From assembly GCF_900129545.1 (NCBI RefSeq), contig NZ_FQWB01000003.1:248001-312000 (forward strand): 64,000 nucleotides of DNA, written 5' to 3'. A model generated the notes under the pieces. The model saw only the letters and a list, made by a program, of their open reading frames with translations, searched no databases and was not told the origin of the DNA. The translations under genes were made by a program, and so were the position numbers. Origin of the DNA: Flavobacterium fluvii. GTDB lineage: Bacteria > Bacteroidota > Bacteroidia > Flavobacteriales > Flavobacteriaceae. Shown in pieces: positions 16,306 through 24,948 of this stretch; the first letter of the stretch is position 1; every line of letters begins with the position of its first letter.

Positions 16306-17568
16306 ATGTCACAAAAAACAAAACAATTTAGCATACACGAAGACTGGACGGTAGTAGTCTTAGGATTTTTAATCATTGGGATTTCCCTTTTTCTGTATCT
16401 TCCTTCGGTACCGGTATTCAAATGGTCCAATGGGACAGATTTATTAGGCGATGTGTTCGCTTATGAAAACTTGCAAATCCTGCTAATTCAATTTATATAT
16501 TTTATTTCCATAGGGACTATTGGTGTTTTTCTGGTGGGGAAATCGGTCAAAAACTTTTTGTTGGGATTTCCCGTAGTTTATTTATTAACTGTTGTTGCCC
16601 TGATTCTTGCAGGAAACACGTTTGTAAAAGGACTTAACCTGGAGGCCGTAATTTTCAGTTTGGCCATAGGGTTGTCCATTGGTAATTTTTTCAAGCTTCC
16701 AGAATGGTTTCGCACCGCACTTTCCACCGAGATTTTTGTAAAAATCGGATTGGTGTTGTTGGGAACCAGCGTCATCTTTTCAGACATATTGAAAGCGGGT
16801 TCTTTGGGACTGATTCAGGCTTTGGTGGTGGTTTTGTCGGTTTGGTATTTTGCTTTTTGGTTGTGTGGTAAATTAAAAGTCGATGACGAACTGAAGATGA
16901 TGATTTCCAGCGCGGTTTCCATATGCGGAGTTTCGGCTGCGATTGCCACCTCGGGCGCCATCAAGGGAGATTCCAAAAAACTGTCGTATGTCATTTCGAT
17001 GGTATTGGTAACTGCCATTCCAATGATGATTTTTATGCCGATAATTGCCAAGTATTTCAACTTTCCGGAAGAAGTTACCGGAGCCTGGCTGGGCGGAAGT
17101 ATCGATACTTCGGGAGCTGTGGTCGCTTCGGGTTCATTGGTGGGAGAAACTGCCTTGAAGATTAGCACGATCGTGAAATTCTCACAAAACGTGTTGTTGG
17201 GAATAGCCGCTTTTGCCATATCTGTTTATTGGACATACACCCATAATAAATCTTCGGAAGTTGTCGCATCCAAACCAACTTTGGGAGTGATTTGGGAGCG
17301 TTTTCCCAAGTTTGTCATTGGTTTTATTGTGGCTTCATTGGTTTTTTCTTTCCTGATTGCTCCCGAAGTCAGGGATGGCGTGAAAGACAGTTTGAAGAAT
17401 CTGCAAGGACTTTGGTTTGCCTTGGCTTTTACCAGTATCGGCTTGGAAACCAACTTTAAGGATTTGTTCTCGAACAACAGCAAAAAACCCTTGTATGCCT
17501 TCTTGATAGCACAGACGTTCAATGTTGTAATTACCCTAATCATCGCCTTTTTACTGTTTGGAAAATGA
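16306..17568 (+). CDS. YeiH family putative sulfate exporter
   Basis: This 420-residue integral membrane protein has about 11 hydrophobic segments and belongs to the YeiH/UPF0324 family (Cons_hypoth698). Landmarks are SLAIGLSIGN, KIGLVLLGTSVIFSDIL, the CGVSAAIATSGAI re-entrant segment and AWLGGSIDTSGAVVASGSLVGE. The family is annotated as a putative sulfate exporter, though its substrate is not firmly known. Here it is the first gene of a unit with serine acetyltransferase and cysteine synthase, under a promoter with the sulfur-site motif, which supports a sulfur oxyanion or a thiol-related solute. Confidence 0.88.
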   Translation: MSQKTKQFSIHEDWTVVVLGFLIIGISLFLYLPSVPVFKWSNGTDLLGDVFAYENLQILLIQFIYFISIGTIGVFLVGKSVKNFLLGFPVVYLLTVVALILAGNTFVKGLNLEAVIFSLAIGLSIGNFFKLPEWFRTALSTEIFVKIGLVLLGTSVIFSDILKAGSLGLIQALVVVLSVWYFAFWLCGKLKVDDELKMMISSAVSICGVSAAIATSGAIKGDSKKLSYVISMVLVTAIPMMIFMPIIAKYFNFPEEVTGAWLGGSIDTSGAVVASGSLVGETALKISTIVKFSQNVLLGIAAFAISVYWTYTHNKSSEVVASKPTLGVIWERFPKFVIGFIVASLVFSFLIAPEVRDGVKDSLKNLQGLWFALAFTSIGLETNFKDLFSNNSKKPLYAFLIAQTFNVVITLIIAFLLFGK

Positions 17569-17593
17569 TGAAATAATTTAAAAACATGCAGTT

Positions 17594-18418
17594 ATGAATC
17601 CATTTTATAAAGAAATAGCGAGACAGCATCAAAATTTTTTGGTGCTTCCAAAGAAAAAAACAATCCATCAATTTATAGACGAATTGTTCTCCGTTTTGTT
17701 TTCCAACACATCCAAATCATTGGCTGATTTGAATATCATCGAAAATAAATTCGTTGAATTGGAAATACAGTTCAATGAACTGGTATTGGATTTTGAACCT
17801 CAAAACGACAAGAGTTTGGAACAAACCAAAACGTTTTTTTCGGCCTTGCCCAATTTGCACAGAAAAGCATTGAACGATGCCAAGACAATTTTTGCGAAAG
17901 ACCCGGCCGCAAAATCGCTGGAAGAGGTTTTGTATTCCTATCCCGGATTTTTTGCCATAGCGATTTATCGGTTTTCAAATCAAATTTGGAGACAGGATTT
18001 GAAATTGCTGGCACGAACCATTTCGGAATATGCGCACAGTAAAACCAGTATCGAAATTCATCCCGGCGCACAAATTGGGGACGATTTTGCCATTGACCAC
18101 GGAACAGGAATCGTGATTGGCGAAACCGCCATTATTGGAGACAATGTCCAAATCTATCAAGGAGTCACCCTCGGTGCCTTGAGCGTGAAAAAAGAAGAAG
18201 CTTTCATAAAAAGGCATCCAACGATTGAAAACAACGTCATCATTTATGCCAATAGTACCATTCTAGGCGGACAAACAACGGTGGGAAGGGATTCCATCAT
18301 TGGAGGAAACGTTTGGTTGACTTATACCATTCCATCGAATTCGGTGGTGTATCATAAAAACGAAATCAAGATAAAGGACAACAATCCTTTTCCGGAACCC
18401 ATTTTTTATTCCATTTAA
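17594..18418 (+). CDS. cysE: serine O-acetyltransferase
   Basis: The 274-residue protein has the helical N-terminal domain and then the left-handed beta-helix of hexapeptide repeats (from about residue 155), with the catalytic block DHGTGIVIGET and the QGVTLGAL turn. It acetylates serine with acetyl-CoA, giving O-acetylserine for cysteine synthase encoded next. It lies 25 bases after the YeiH gene. Serine acetyltransferases also occur in family 2A encapsulin loci, and this one is about 1.2 kb from the shell gene, so it may supply cysteine for the encapsulated desulfurase. Confidence 0.93.
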   Translation: MNPFYKEIARQHQNFLVLPKKKTIHQFIDELFSVLFSNTSKSLADLNIIENKFVELEIQFNELVLDFEPQNDKSLEQTKTFFSALPNLHRKALNDAKTIFAKDPAAKSLEEVLYSYPGFFAIAIYRFSNQIWRQDLKLLARTISEYAHSKTSIEIHPGAQIGDDFAIDHGTGIVIGETAIIGDNVQIYQGVTLGALSVKKEEAFIKRHPTIENNVIIYANSTILGGQTTVGRDSIIGGNVWLTYTIPSNSVVYHKNEIKIKDNNPFPEPIFYSI

Positions 18419-18446
18419 TTTTACTGCCAAGAAATCAGACAATAGT

Positions 18447-18529
18447 GCCACGAAGTCACAAAGGCGCAAAGGTTTTAGAGCAACACCAAACAATAACAAT
18501 TATGCTTCGTGACTTAGCGCCTTCGTGGC
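18447..18529. repeat. dispersed inverted repeat, GCCAC(A/G)AAG family, copy 2
   Basis: Left arm GCCACGAAGTCACAAAGGCG (from 18447) and right arm GCTTCGTGACTTAGCGCCTT (from 18504) share words in opposite orientation and match copy 1 at 509-605. It lies between cysE and cysK and may fold in the mRNA. Confidence 0.6.
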
Positions 18530-18552
18530 AAAACAACTAAATAAATATCACA

Positions 18553-19473
18553 ATGAAATTCGAAAACATTTTAGAGACAATAGGGAACACCCCGCACGTA
18601 AAGCTTAACAAACTTTTTCCAAACCATAAAGTTTGGATTAAACTGGAAAAAACAAATCCAGGAGCCAGCATCAAAGACCGAATTGCTTTGGCAATGATTG
18701 AAGCCGCCGAGAAAAAAGGACTTTTGAACCCCGATTCGGTTATCATAGAACCTACTTCCGGGAACACGGGAATTGGACTATCATTGGTTGCGGCGGTAAA
18801 AGGATACAAGGTTATTTTGGTAATGCCGGAATCAATGAGTATCGAAAGAAGGAAAATAATGAATGCCTACGGCGCCGAATTTGTCTTGACACCAAGAGAA
18901 AAAGGAACGGCCGGTGCGGTGGAAAAAGCAAAAGAATTGGCCGAGTCCATTCCCAATTCTTTTTTGCCCTTGCAATTTGAGAATCCCGCCAATGTGGATG
19001 TTCACGAAAGAACGACTGCTCTGGAAATTTTAAAAGATTTTCCTGAAGGGATAGATTACCTCATTACGGGAGTGGGAACCGGAGGACACATCACGGGTGT
19101 TTCCAAAATTTTGAAACAACACTTTCCTAATCTTAAAACCTATGCCGTAGAACCTGCATTGTCCCCAGTTTTAAGCGGTGGTTTGCCTTCGCCTCATCCT
19201 ATCCAGGGCATTGGAGCCGGATTTGTGCCGGGTGTTTTTAACAGAGAATTTATTGACGAAATCATTACTGTCGAAAAAGACGATGCTTTTACTTTTTCCA
19301 AAAGATTGACCCGAGAAGAGGGAATTTTTTCGGGGATTTCAACTGGAGCGGCTTTGTCGGCGGTTTCCAAAAAAATAGACGGAATACCCAAAGACGCAGT
19401 AATACTGACTTTTAACTACGATACGGGAGAAAGATACCTTTCTGTAGAAGAGTTGTTTGATCCAATTTCCTAG
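18553..19473 (+). CDS. cysK: cysteine synthase A (O-acetylserine sulfhydrylase)
   Basis: The 306-residue protein is a fold-type II PLP enzyme with the lysine in PGASIKDR (Lys41), the substrate loop [10 protein letters not shown], the phosphate loop [10 protein letters not shown] and the C-terminal GISTGAAL. It converts O-acetylserine and sulfide to cysteine. It is 134 bases after cysE with a dispersed repeat between and no promoter I can see, so it is probably cotranscribed. The CysK/CysM distinction is based on overall similarity and is not certain. Confidence 0.92.
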   Translation: MKFENILETIGNTPHVKLNKLFPNHKVWIKLEKTNPGASIKDRIALAMIEAAEKKGLLNPDSVIIEPTSGNTGIGLSLVAAVKGYKVILVMPESMSIERRKIMNAYGAEFVLTPREKGTAGAVEKAKELAESIPNSFLPLQFENPANVDVHERTTALEILKDFPEGIDYLITGVGTGGHITGVSKILKQHFPNLKTYAVEPALSPVLSGGLPSPHPIQGIGAGFVPGVFNREFIDEIITVEKDDAFTFSKRLTREEGIFSGISTGAALSAVSKKIDGIPKDAVILTFNYDTGERYLSVEELFDPIS

Positions 19474-19484
19474 TGTTTTTCGCA

Positions 19485-19567
19485 AAGCAGTTTCTTTTTT
19501 CGTTAAATCTATGTTCTAATTAAATTTTTCTTTATATTTATCGTGTTTCGTTGAATTTAAACTGCTT
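19485..19567 (+). repeat. 9-bp inverted repeat upstream of encapsulin
   Basis: AAGCAGTTT (19485-19493) and AAACTGCTT (19559-19567) are exact reverse complements 65 bases apart in the cysK-encapsulin spacer. It may be a structured RNA element or chance. Confidence 0.35.
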
Positions 19568-19569
19568 AA

Positions 19570-19588
19570 CACTATGGATTTTGTAGAA
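19570..19588. promoter_or_regulatory. putative sulfur-regulon operator, encapsulin site
   Basis: CACTATGGATTTTGTAGAA keeps CTA-N9-TAGAA and is 15 of 19 identical to the metY site. A TTG at 19551-19553 lies 19 bases upstream of TATGG, so the site may overlap a weak promoter for the shell gene. Confidence 0.5.
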
Positions 19589-19657
19589 TTAATGTAAAAA
19601 AGATAATAAAAACAAAATTTAATTACCAATCATATATTAATAATAAAAACTAAAAAA

Positions 19658-20575
19658 ATGGCAGAAGTAAAAAAACAGCAGACTGCGTTAGGAGACGTAG
19701 CAGCAAGACAATTAGCAATCGCAACGCGTTCGGTGCCGACAATGGCAACTACTCCAAGATGGCTTACCCACCTTTTGCATTGGGTTCCGGTAGAATCGGG
19801 AGTGTATCGTTTGAATAAAGTAAAAGATGCCAATCATATCGAAGTAGATTGTTCGGCCAGAGATGAGAGAATTTTGCCTAATACATTCGTGGACTATATC
19901 GAGAATCCAAGAGAATACAATTTGGCAGCAGTTCAGACTATTGTTGATGTACACACCCGTGTTTCGGATTTGTACAGCAAACCATACAACCAAATTTCGG
20001 AACAATTGCGTTTGGCTATCGAAACAATCAAAGAGCGTCAGGAAAGCGAATTAATCAACAACAAAGAATACGGTTTGTTGAATAGTGTGGCACCTTCCCA
20101 AATCATAAAAACAAGAACAGGAGCTCCAACTCCGGATGATTTAGACGAATTGTTGACAAAAGTTTGGAAAGAACCGGGATTTTTCTTGTTGCATCCATTG
20201 GCAATCGCCGCCTTTGGTCGTGAGTGTACGCGTCGTGGCGTGCCACCTCCAACCACTTCTTTGTTTGGTTCACAATTCCTGACTTGGAGAGGAATTCCAC
20301 TTATCCCTTCTGATAAATTGCCTATCAAAAACGGAAAATCTAAAATCATTTTATTGCGTACTGGAGAAAGCCGTCAAGGTGTAATTGGTCTTATCCAACC
20401 GGGCTTGCAAGGAGAACAATCTCCTGGATTATCTGTACGTTTTATGGGAATAAACGAAAAAGCAATTGCTTCCTATTTGGTATCTTTATATTGCTCATTG
20501 GCAGTTACCGTTGATGATGCCATTGCGGTATTGGAAGATGTAGAAATAGGTAAGTATCATGAGTACAAATATTAA
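19658..20575 (+). CDS. family 2A encapsulin nanocompartment shell protein
   Basis: The 305-residue protein matches the family 2A (SrpI-like) encapsulins. I recognise the N-terminal arm with TALGDVAARQLAIATRSVP, the block PRWLTHLLHWVPVESGVYR, and HPLAIAAFGRECTRRGVPPP in the major-capsid-like (HK97) fold. Many copies self-assemble into a cytoplasmic icosahedral shell. In this family the cargo is a cysteine desulfurase, and studied examples are linked to sulfur starvation and elemental sulfur storage. The next gene overlaps its 3' end by 17 bases and encodes exactly that cargo. A sulfur-type operator lies upstream. Confidence 0.95.
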   Translation: MAEVKKQQTALGDVAARQLAIATRSVPTMATTPRWLTHLLHWVPVESGVYRLNKVKDANHIEVDCSARDERILPNTFVDYIENPREYNLAAVQTIVDVHTRVSDLYSKPYNQISEQLRLAIETIKERQESELINNKEYGLLNSVAPSQIIKTRTGAPTPDDLDELLTKVWKEPGFFLLHPLAIAAFGRECTRRGVPPPTTSLFGSQFLTWRGIPLIPSDKLPIKNGKSKIILLRTGESRQGVIGLIQPGLQGEQSPGLSVRFMGINEKAIASYLVSLYCSLAVTVDDAIAVLEDVEIGKYHEYKY

Positions 20576-22610
20576 TCCAACAGGTACAGGATTACCTGAT
20601 ATCAATGACTTGGAAAAGTTAGCCAATGAGCTGTTCAGTGCTTTGCCCAATGAGTTTCCAAAGGAAATTTCGTTGAGTCCAAATGCCAGTGAACATCCCC
20701 GCGCTACCAAAATTGCCGAAACGCTGCTGGCTGCCGGTAATTTGGGTGGAGTAGAAGCTGCGTTTCCAGTTAGCCATCACGATACTTTGGTGGGACAATC
20801 CGGTTTTGCACCATTGGCAACTCCGGCAGTTTCAGCGAGTCCGATAGGTTCTGTACAAACACCGCCTTCGTTTGGTGGTTTTGGCGGATCGCCTTCGGTA
20901 GCGCAGTATGGAAAGTCACCTGCTTTTGGAGGATATACCAATGCTTTCTCCGATCCCACTATCGAAAACATTTCGCAATTAGGTGATTTGAATGTGGATG
21001 TCAATCAAGGATTTGCGTCTGCTCCTGTTTCGGGAAGTGGAGCTGATCCCTACGCTGTGAATAACGGGAATAATATCAATGCCGAGAATCCTCAAACGGG
21101 TTTCAGTGATCCCAATCTGAAAAATAGTGGCGGTAATTCGTCTTCATCGTCGAATTTGAATCAAAATTATTTGCCATTCGAATTGGAACATTCTTCTTTT
21201 GAAGCGGAATTGAAAACGGCTTTGGAGGCACTAAATTCCAGTTTTGGAATTCCTTCTTTGGCTACTACTCCGGGAATTATAGATACACCGGGTTCTTATT
21301 ATTTTTTGAATGAAAATCCTTTTGGTTTTGATTCCAAAAAAGCGGATGTTTCTCCTGTAAGCCATCACGAATTGGAAGGATTTGGCGGAACGAATTTCAA
21401 TCCTCATATCATCAAGAAAGATTTTCCAATTTTGAAAGAAACGGTAAATGGCAAACCTTTAATCTGGTTTGACAATGCTGCGACAACCCAAAAACCGCAA
21501 TCAGTAATTGATCGGGTGAGTTATTTCTACACGCACGAAAATTCCAACATTCACCGTGCCGCACACGAACTGGCAGCGAGAGCTTCCGATGCGTATGAAT
21601 CCGCCCGTGAAAAAGTGAAAGTATTCCTGAATGCCAAATCCGTAAACGAAATTGTTTTTGTTCGTGGCGCAACCGAAGGAATCAATTTGGTGGCTCAAAG
21701 TTGGGGTGACCAAAACTTGGTTGCCGGCGACGAAATTGTGGTGAGTAACTTGGAACATCACGCCAATATTGTGCCTTGGAAACGTCTGGCTGACAAGAAA
21801 GGCTTGAAACTGAGAGTAATTCCTGTTGATGACGACGGACAAATTCTGTTGGACGAATATGCCAAGTTGCTGAATTCAAAAACAAAATTAGTGGCGTTCA
21901 CGCAAGTTTCGAATGCATTGGGAACGGTAACTCCGGCCAAGCAAATGGTAGAAATGGCGCATGCTGTTGGTGCCAAAGTGCTTTTGGATGGTGCGCAATC
22001 TGTTTCGCACATGAAAGTGGATGTTCAGTATCTGAATGCGGACTGGCTGGTTTTCTCTGGTCATAAATTATTTGGACCAACGGGAATCGGGGCTGTATAC
22101 GGCAAGGAAGATTTGCTGAACGAAACCCAGCCGTATCAATCCGGTGGAAACATGATTCAGGACGTGACTTTTGAGGAGATTAAATACCACAAAGCACCGA
22201 ATCGTTTTGAAGCGGGAACTGGAAACATTGCCGATGCCATTGGTTTGGGTGCAGCGATTGATTATGTTTCGAAAATAGGAATAGAAGTGATCGGGCAATA
22301 CGAGCATTATTTATTGGAATATGCGACCAATTTGCTGAAACAAATTCCGGGTGTTCGATTGATAGGAACTGCTGCCCATAAAGCGAGCGTGCTTTCTTTT
22401 AACCTGCAGGGTTTTACCAATGATGAGGTAGGACAAGCATTGAATAAAGAAGGGGTTGCCGTGAGAACCGGACATCATTGTGCACAGCCTATTTTGAGAA
22501 GAATGGGTGTGGAAACCTGTGTGAGGCCATCTTTGGCCTTTTACAACACCACCCAAGACGTGGATATTTTTATAGAAACCCTCTGGAAGTTGAAATCCGG
22601 AAAAAAATAA
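20559..22610 (+). CDS. encapsulin cargo cysteine desulfurase (SufS-like) with long targeting region
   Basis: The 683-residue protein has two parts. Residues 1 to about 280 are low in complexity (Gly, Ser, Pro, Asn) with islands such as LPDINDLEKLANELFSALP; this is the disordered region that directs cargo into the shell in this family. The motif PVSHH occurs twice, at 70-74 and 266-270. Residues about 281-683 form a SufS-type PLP desulfurase with the PLP lysine in SGHKLFG (Lys503) and the catalytic cysteine in TGHHCAQP (Cys641). It removes sulfur from cysteine as a persulfide inside the compartment. Its ATG lies within the shell gene, so translation is probably coupled. Confidence 0.95.
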   Translation: MSTNINPTGTGLPDINDLEKLANELFSALPNEFPKEISLSPNASEHPRATKIAETLLAAGNLGGVEAAFPVSHHDTLVGQSGFAPLATPAVSASPIGSVQTPPSFGGFGGSPSVAQYGKSPAFGGYTNAFSDPTIENISQLGDLNVDVNQGFASAPVSGSGADPYAVNNGNNINAENPQTGFSDPNLKNSGGNSSSSSNLNQNYLPFELEHSSFEAELKTALEALNSSFGIPSLATTPGIIDTPGSYYFLNENPFGFDSKKADVSPVSHHELEGFGGTNFNPHIIKKDFPILKETVNGKPLIWFDNAATTQKPQSVIDRVSYFYTHENSNIHRAAHELAARASDAYESAREKVKVFLNAKSVNEIVFVRGATEGINLVAQSWGDQNLVAGDEIVVSNLEHHANIVPWKRLADKKGLKLRVIPVDDDGQILLDEYAKLLNSKTKLVAFTQVSNALGTVTPAKQMVEMAHAVGAKVLLDGAQSVSHMKVDVQYLNADWLVFSGHKLFGPTGIGAVYGKEDLLNETQPYQSGGNMIQDVTFEEIKYHKAPNRFEAGTGNIADAIGLGAAIDYVSKIGIEVIGQYEHYLLEYATNLLKQIPGVRLIGTAAHKASVLSFNLQGFTNDEVGQALNKEGVAVRTGHHCAQPILRRMGVETCVRPSLAFYNTTQDVDIFIETLWKLKSGKK

Positions 22611-22680
22611 ATTGCAGAAGCCCAAGGAAATAGACTGAACCCAAAAGTTTAGACAAATTTATAATTAATTTTGATAATGA

Positions 22681-22709
22681 TGAGCTCGATATTGTATCGG
22701 GCTCATTTT
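22681..22709 (+). terminator. terminator after encapsulin cargo gene
   Basis: TGAGCTCGATA and TATCGGGCTCA form an 11-bp stem with one mismatch, followed by TTTTG. It closes the encapsulin unit. Confidence 0.75.
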
Positions 22710-22870
22710 GTTAAATGATGTGTTTTTGAAAAAAATATTGATAATTAATTCAATTTATACTCCTTTATGGGTATTGTATTGGGGATTATTGTTAATTTGC
22801 GGTAATGCTAAAAGTAATGATGAAGCTGAAAAAATGATAAAAAACTATAACTAAACAAAAGATTAATACC

Positions 22871-24223
22871 ATGAAAAAAATACTGACTATTTGCTTTTTA
22901 ATGGCAACACTATTTACAATAAATGCACAAAATGTGGAGCCATTTTGGGACAATAAAAAATTGGGCTTCAAGGAAAAGGACGGAAAAGTAATCATCAAAC
23001 CCAAATTTGATGATGTAAAAAACTTTTCTAAAAATCATTACAGTGTAAAACTAAATGATAAATGGGGTTTTGTGAACAAGGCTGGAAAAGAAATCACCCC
23101 ACTGAAATATGATGACGTATATATTTTTACTGATGGATTTGCAAGTGTTATGTTGAATGACAAATACGGCTTTATCGATCAAGACGGGAAAGAAATCACC
23201 CCAATAAAATATGATGACGAAGGCAACTTTTCGGGAGGGTTTGCTTTTGTCAAGCTGAACGGAAAATATGGTTTTATTGATACGGTCGGGAAAGAAATCA
23301 CCGCGCTAAAATATGATGACGTAGGCAAATTTATTGATGGGTTTGCGTTTGTCAAGCAGAACGGTAAATATGGTTTTATTAATACGGTCGGTAAAGAAAT
23401 TACACCACTAAAATATGATGGCATAGGCAACTTTAAAAACGGGCTTGCATATGTCGCGCAGAACGACAAACATGGTTATGTAGACACGTCGGGAAAGGAA
23501 ATTATTGCATTGAAATATGATAAAATAGGTGTAATTTCCAATGGGTATGCTTTCGTGAAGCTGAATAACAAGTTTGGCTTTGTCAATACTTCCGGTAAAG
23601 AAATCACCCCACAAAAATACGATGCAGTAGAAGGTTTTTCGGAAGGGTTTGCATCTGTCAAGCTGAACGACAAATATAGTTTTGTAGACCGGTTCGGGAA
23701 AGAAATTACTCCTTTAAAATATGATGGCGTAACCTACTTTTTAGGAGGACACGCAGGTGTCAAGCTGAATGGTAAATGGGGGTTTATAGACCAGTCTGGA
23801 GAAGAGGTCATTCCATTTAAATATGGTGCAGTAGGCTTGTTTGACCAAGGACTTGTGGTAGTTGAGATGAATGGCAAAAGTGGGTGTATTGACAAGACCG
23901 GCAAGGAAATTATCCCATTGAAATATGATTCATTGGGTAAATTTGTGGAAGGGCTTTCAGGAGCTTCACTGGATGGTAAATATGGTTTTATTGACAGGAC
24001 CGGAAAAGAAATCATTCCATTGAAATATGACAGCGTCAACAGCTTTTCAGATGGGCTTGCTTATGTAAAAAAAGATGGTAAATGGGGTTTTGTGAACCTG
24101 TCCGGAAAACTGGTCATCCCATTGAAATATGATGACGCTGATTTCTTTAAGGATGGAACTGCAAAAGTTAGGCTCGACGGCAGATTTTTTTACATAGATA
24201 AAAATGGTAAAGAGGTGAAATAA
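22871..24223 (+). CDS. secreted WG-repeat protein
   Basis: The 450-residue protein has a signal peptide (MKKILTICFLMATLFTINAQ) and then 13 WG/KWG repeats of 34 residues, each like K(W/Y)GF(V/I)D..GKEI.PLKYD. The DNA repeats every 102 bases. WG repeats form a beta-rich repeat fold found in many bacterial envelope proteins of unknown role, and no catalytic domain is attached. The last repeat (FFYIDKNGKEVK) is the most diverged. It lies alone between two terminators. Confidence 0.88.
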   Translation: MKKILTICFLMATLFTINAQNVEPFWDNKKLGFKEKDGKVIIKPKFDDVKNFSKNHYSVKLNDKWGFVNKAGKEITPLKYDDVYIFTDGFASVMLNDKYGFIDQDGKEITPIKYDDEGNFSGGFAFVKLNGKYGFIDTVGKEITALKYDDVGKFIDGFAFVKQNGKYGFINTVGKEITPLKYDGIGNFKNGLAYVAQNDKHGYVDTSGKEIIALKYDKIGVISNGYAFVKLNNKFGFVNTSGKEITPQKYDAVEGFSEGFASVKLNDKYSFVDRFGKEITPLKYDGVTYFLGGHAGVKLNGKWGFIDQSGEEVIPFKYGAVGLFDQGLVVVEMNGKSGCIDKTGKEIIPLKYDSLGKFVEGLSGASLDGKYGFIDRTGKEIIPLKYDSVNSFSDGLAYVKKDGKWGFVNLSGKLVIPLKYDDADFFKDGTAKVRLDGRFFYIDKNGKEVK

Positions 24224-24286
24224 CACTCCAACCCCGACCGCTCGGATATACAGTAAATGTCTCGTAGACAGATAGCGCAGTTTTGC

Positions 24287-24317
24287 ACACGAGCGATAGC
24301 GAACTGACGAAGTAAAC
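24287..24317. repeat. dispersed repeat GAGCG(A/T)(T/C)AGCGAACTG, copy 1
   Basis: ACACGAGCGATAGCGAACTG and the following GACGAAGTAAAC match 42318-42348 at most positions. This is a dispersed intergenic word downstream of a CDS in both places. Confidence 0.5.
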
Positions 24318-24356
24318 CGTGCCCACTAACGAAATCAAGCAATAAAATTTCAAGAG

Positions 24357-24386
24357 GCTACAGCAATAAAAAGTTGTAGCTTTTTT
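24357..24386 (+). terminator. terminator after WG-repeat gene
   Basis: GCTACA (24357-24362) pairs with TGTAGC (24375-24380), followed by six T. Confidence 0.65.
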
Positions 24387-24393
24387 GTGTTTA

Positions 24394-24861
24394 TCAAACC
24401 CTAGTCTCCGCATTATGCTTCACCGGAAAGTTCACGGAATTGGCAATAAAACACAATTTATTGGCTTCTGCATGCAATTCATTGGCTTTGGTTAAAAGCG
24501 ATTCGTCAGTGATGGTTACGATTGGGTTTAATGTTGCTTCAATAAACTGTCCGGAGCCATCCTTGTTTACCGTCATAATTCCGGTGGCATTGTCAATATA
24601 ATCGGTAACAATAATCCCGGCTTTGACACAAACGTGCAAATAAGACATCATGTGACAGGCAGAAAGCGAAGCCAGCAATAAATCTTCGGGATTGTGAACG
24701 GTCTTGTCTCCGTGGAAACTGGGATCGGCAGAACCCAATAAAGTAGTTTTGCCTTCAATCAATATTTCGTGGTTTCGGTCATAAGCGCGGTAACCTGAAG
24801 TTCCGGTTCCTTTATTTCCTGTCCACTTCAGCGTCAGTTTGTAGTTGTGATTGGGATGCAT
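24394..24861 (-). CDS. OsmC family peroxiredoxin-like protein
   Basis: The 155-residue protein has the OsmC/Ohr fold signature with two cysteines: SLSACHMMSYLH (about residue 70) and NKLCFIANSVNFPV near the C-terminus. OsmC/Ohr proteins reduce organic hydroperoxides with these cysteines in the cytoplasm. The early NPEDLLLASLSAC segment fits this family's YhfA/OsmC-like side better than Ohr proper. It is a single gene facing the WG-repeat gene, with a terminator between them. Confidence 0.87.
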   Translation of the reverse strand: MHPNHNYKLTLKWTGNKGTGTSGYRAYDRNHEILIEGKTTLLGSADPSFHGDKTVHNPEDLLLASLSACHMMSYLHVCVKAGIIVTDYIDNATGIMTVNKDGSGQFIEATLNPIVTITDESLLTKANELHAEANKLCFIANSVNFPVKHNAETRV

Positions 24862-24948
24862 GGGGTTTTGAATTTAATCATTGGGAAGCGAATCATTTTT
24901 AGCAGATTTGTCCTCAATGTATATTTCTTGAAAATGAAAATTTTTGAT

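Noticed and set aside
23041..24200. CRISPR-like array because of 102-base periodicity
   Set aside because: The repeats are coding WG units without unique spacers; no cas genes are near.
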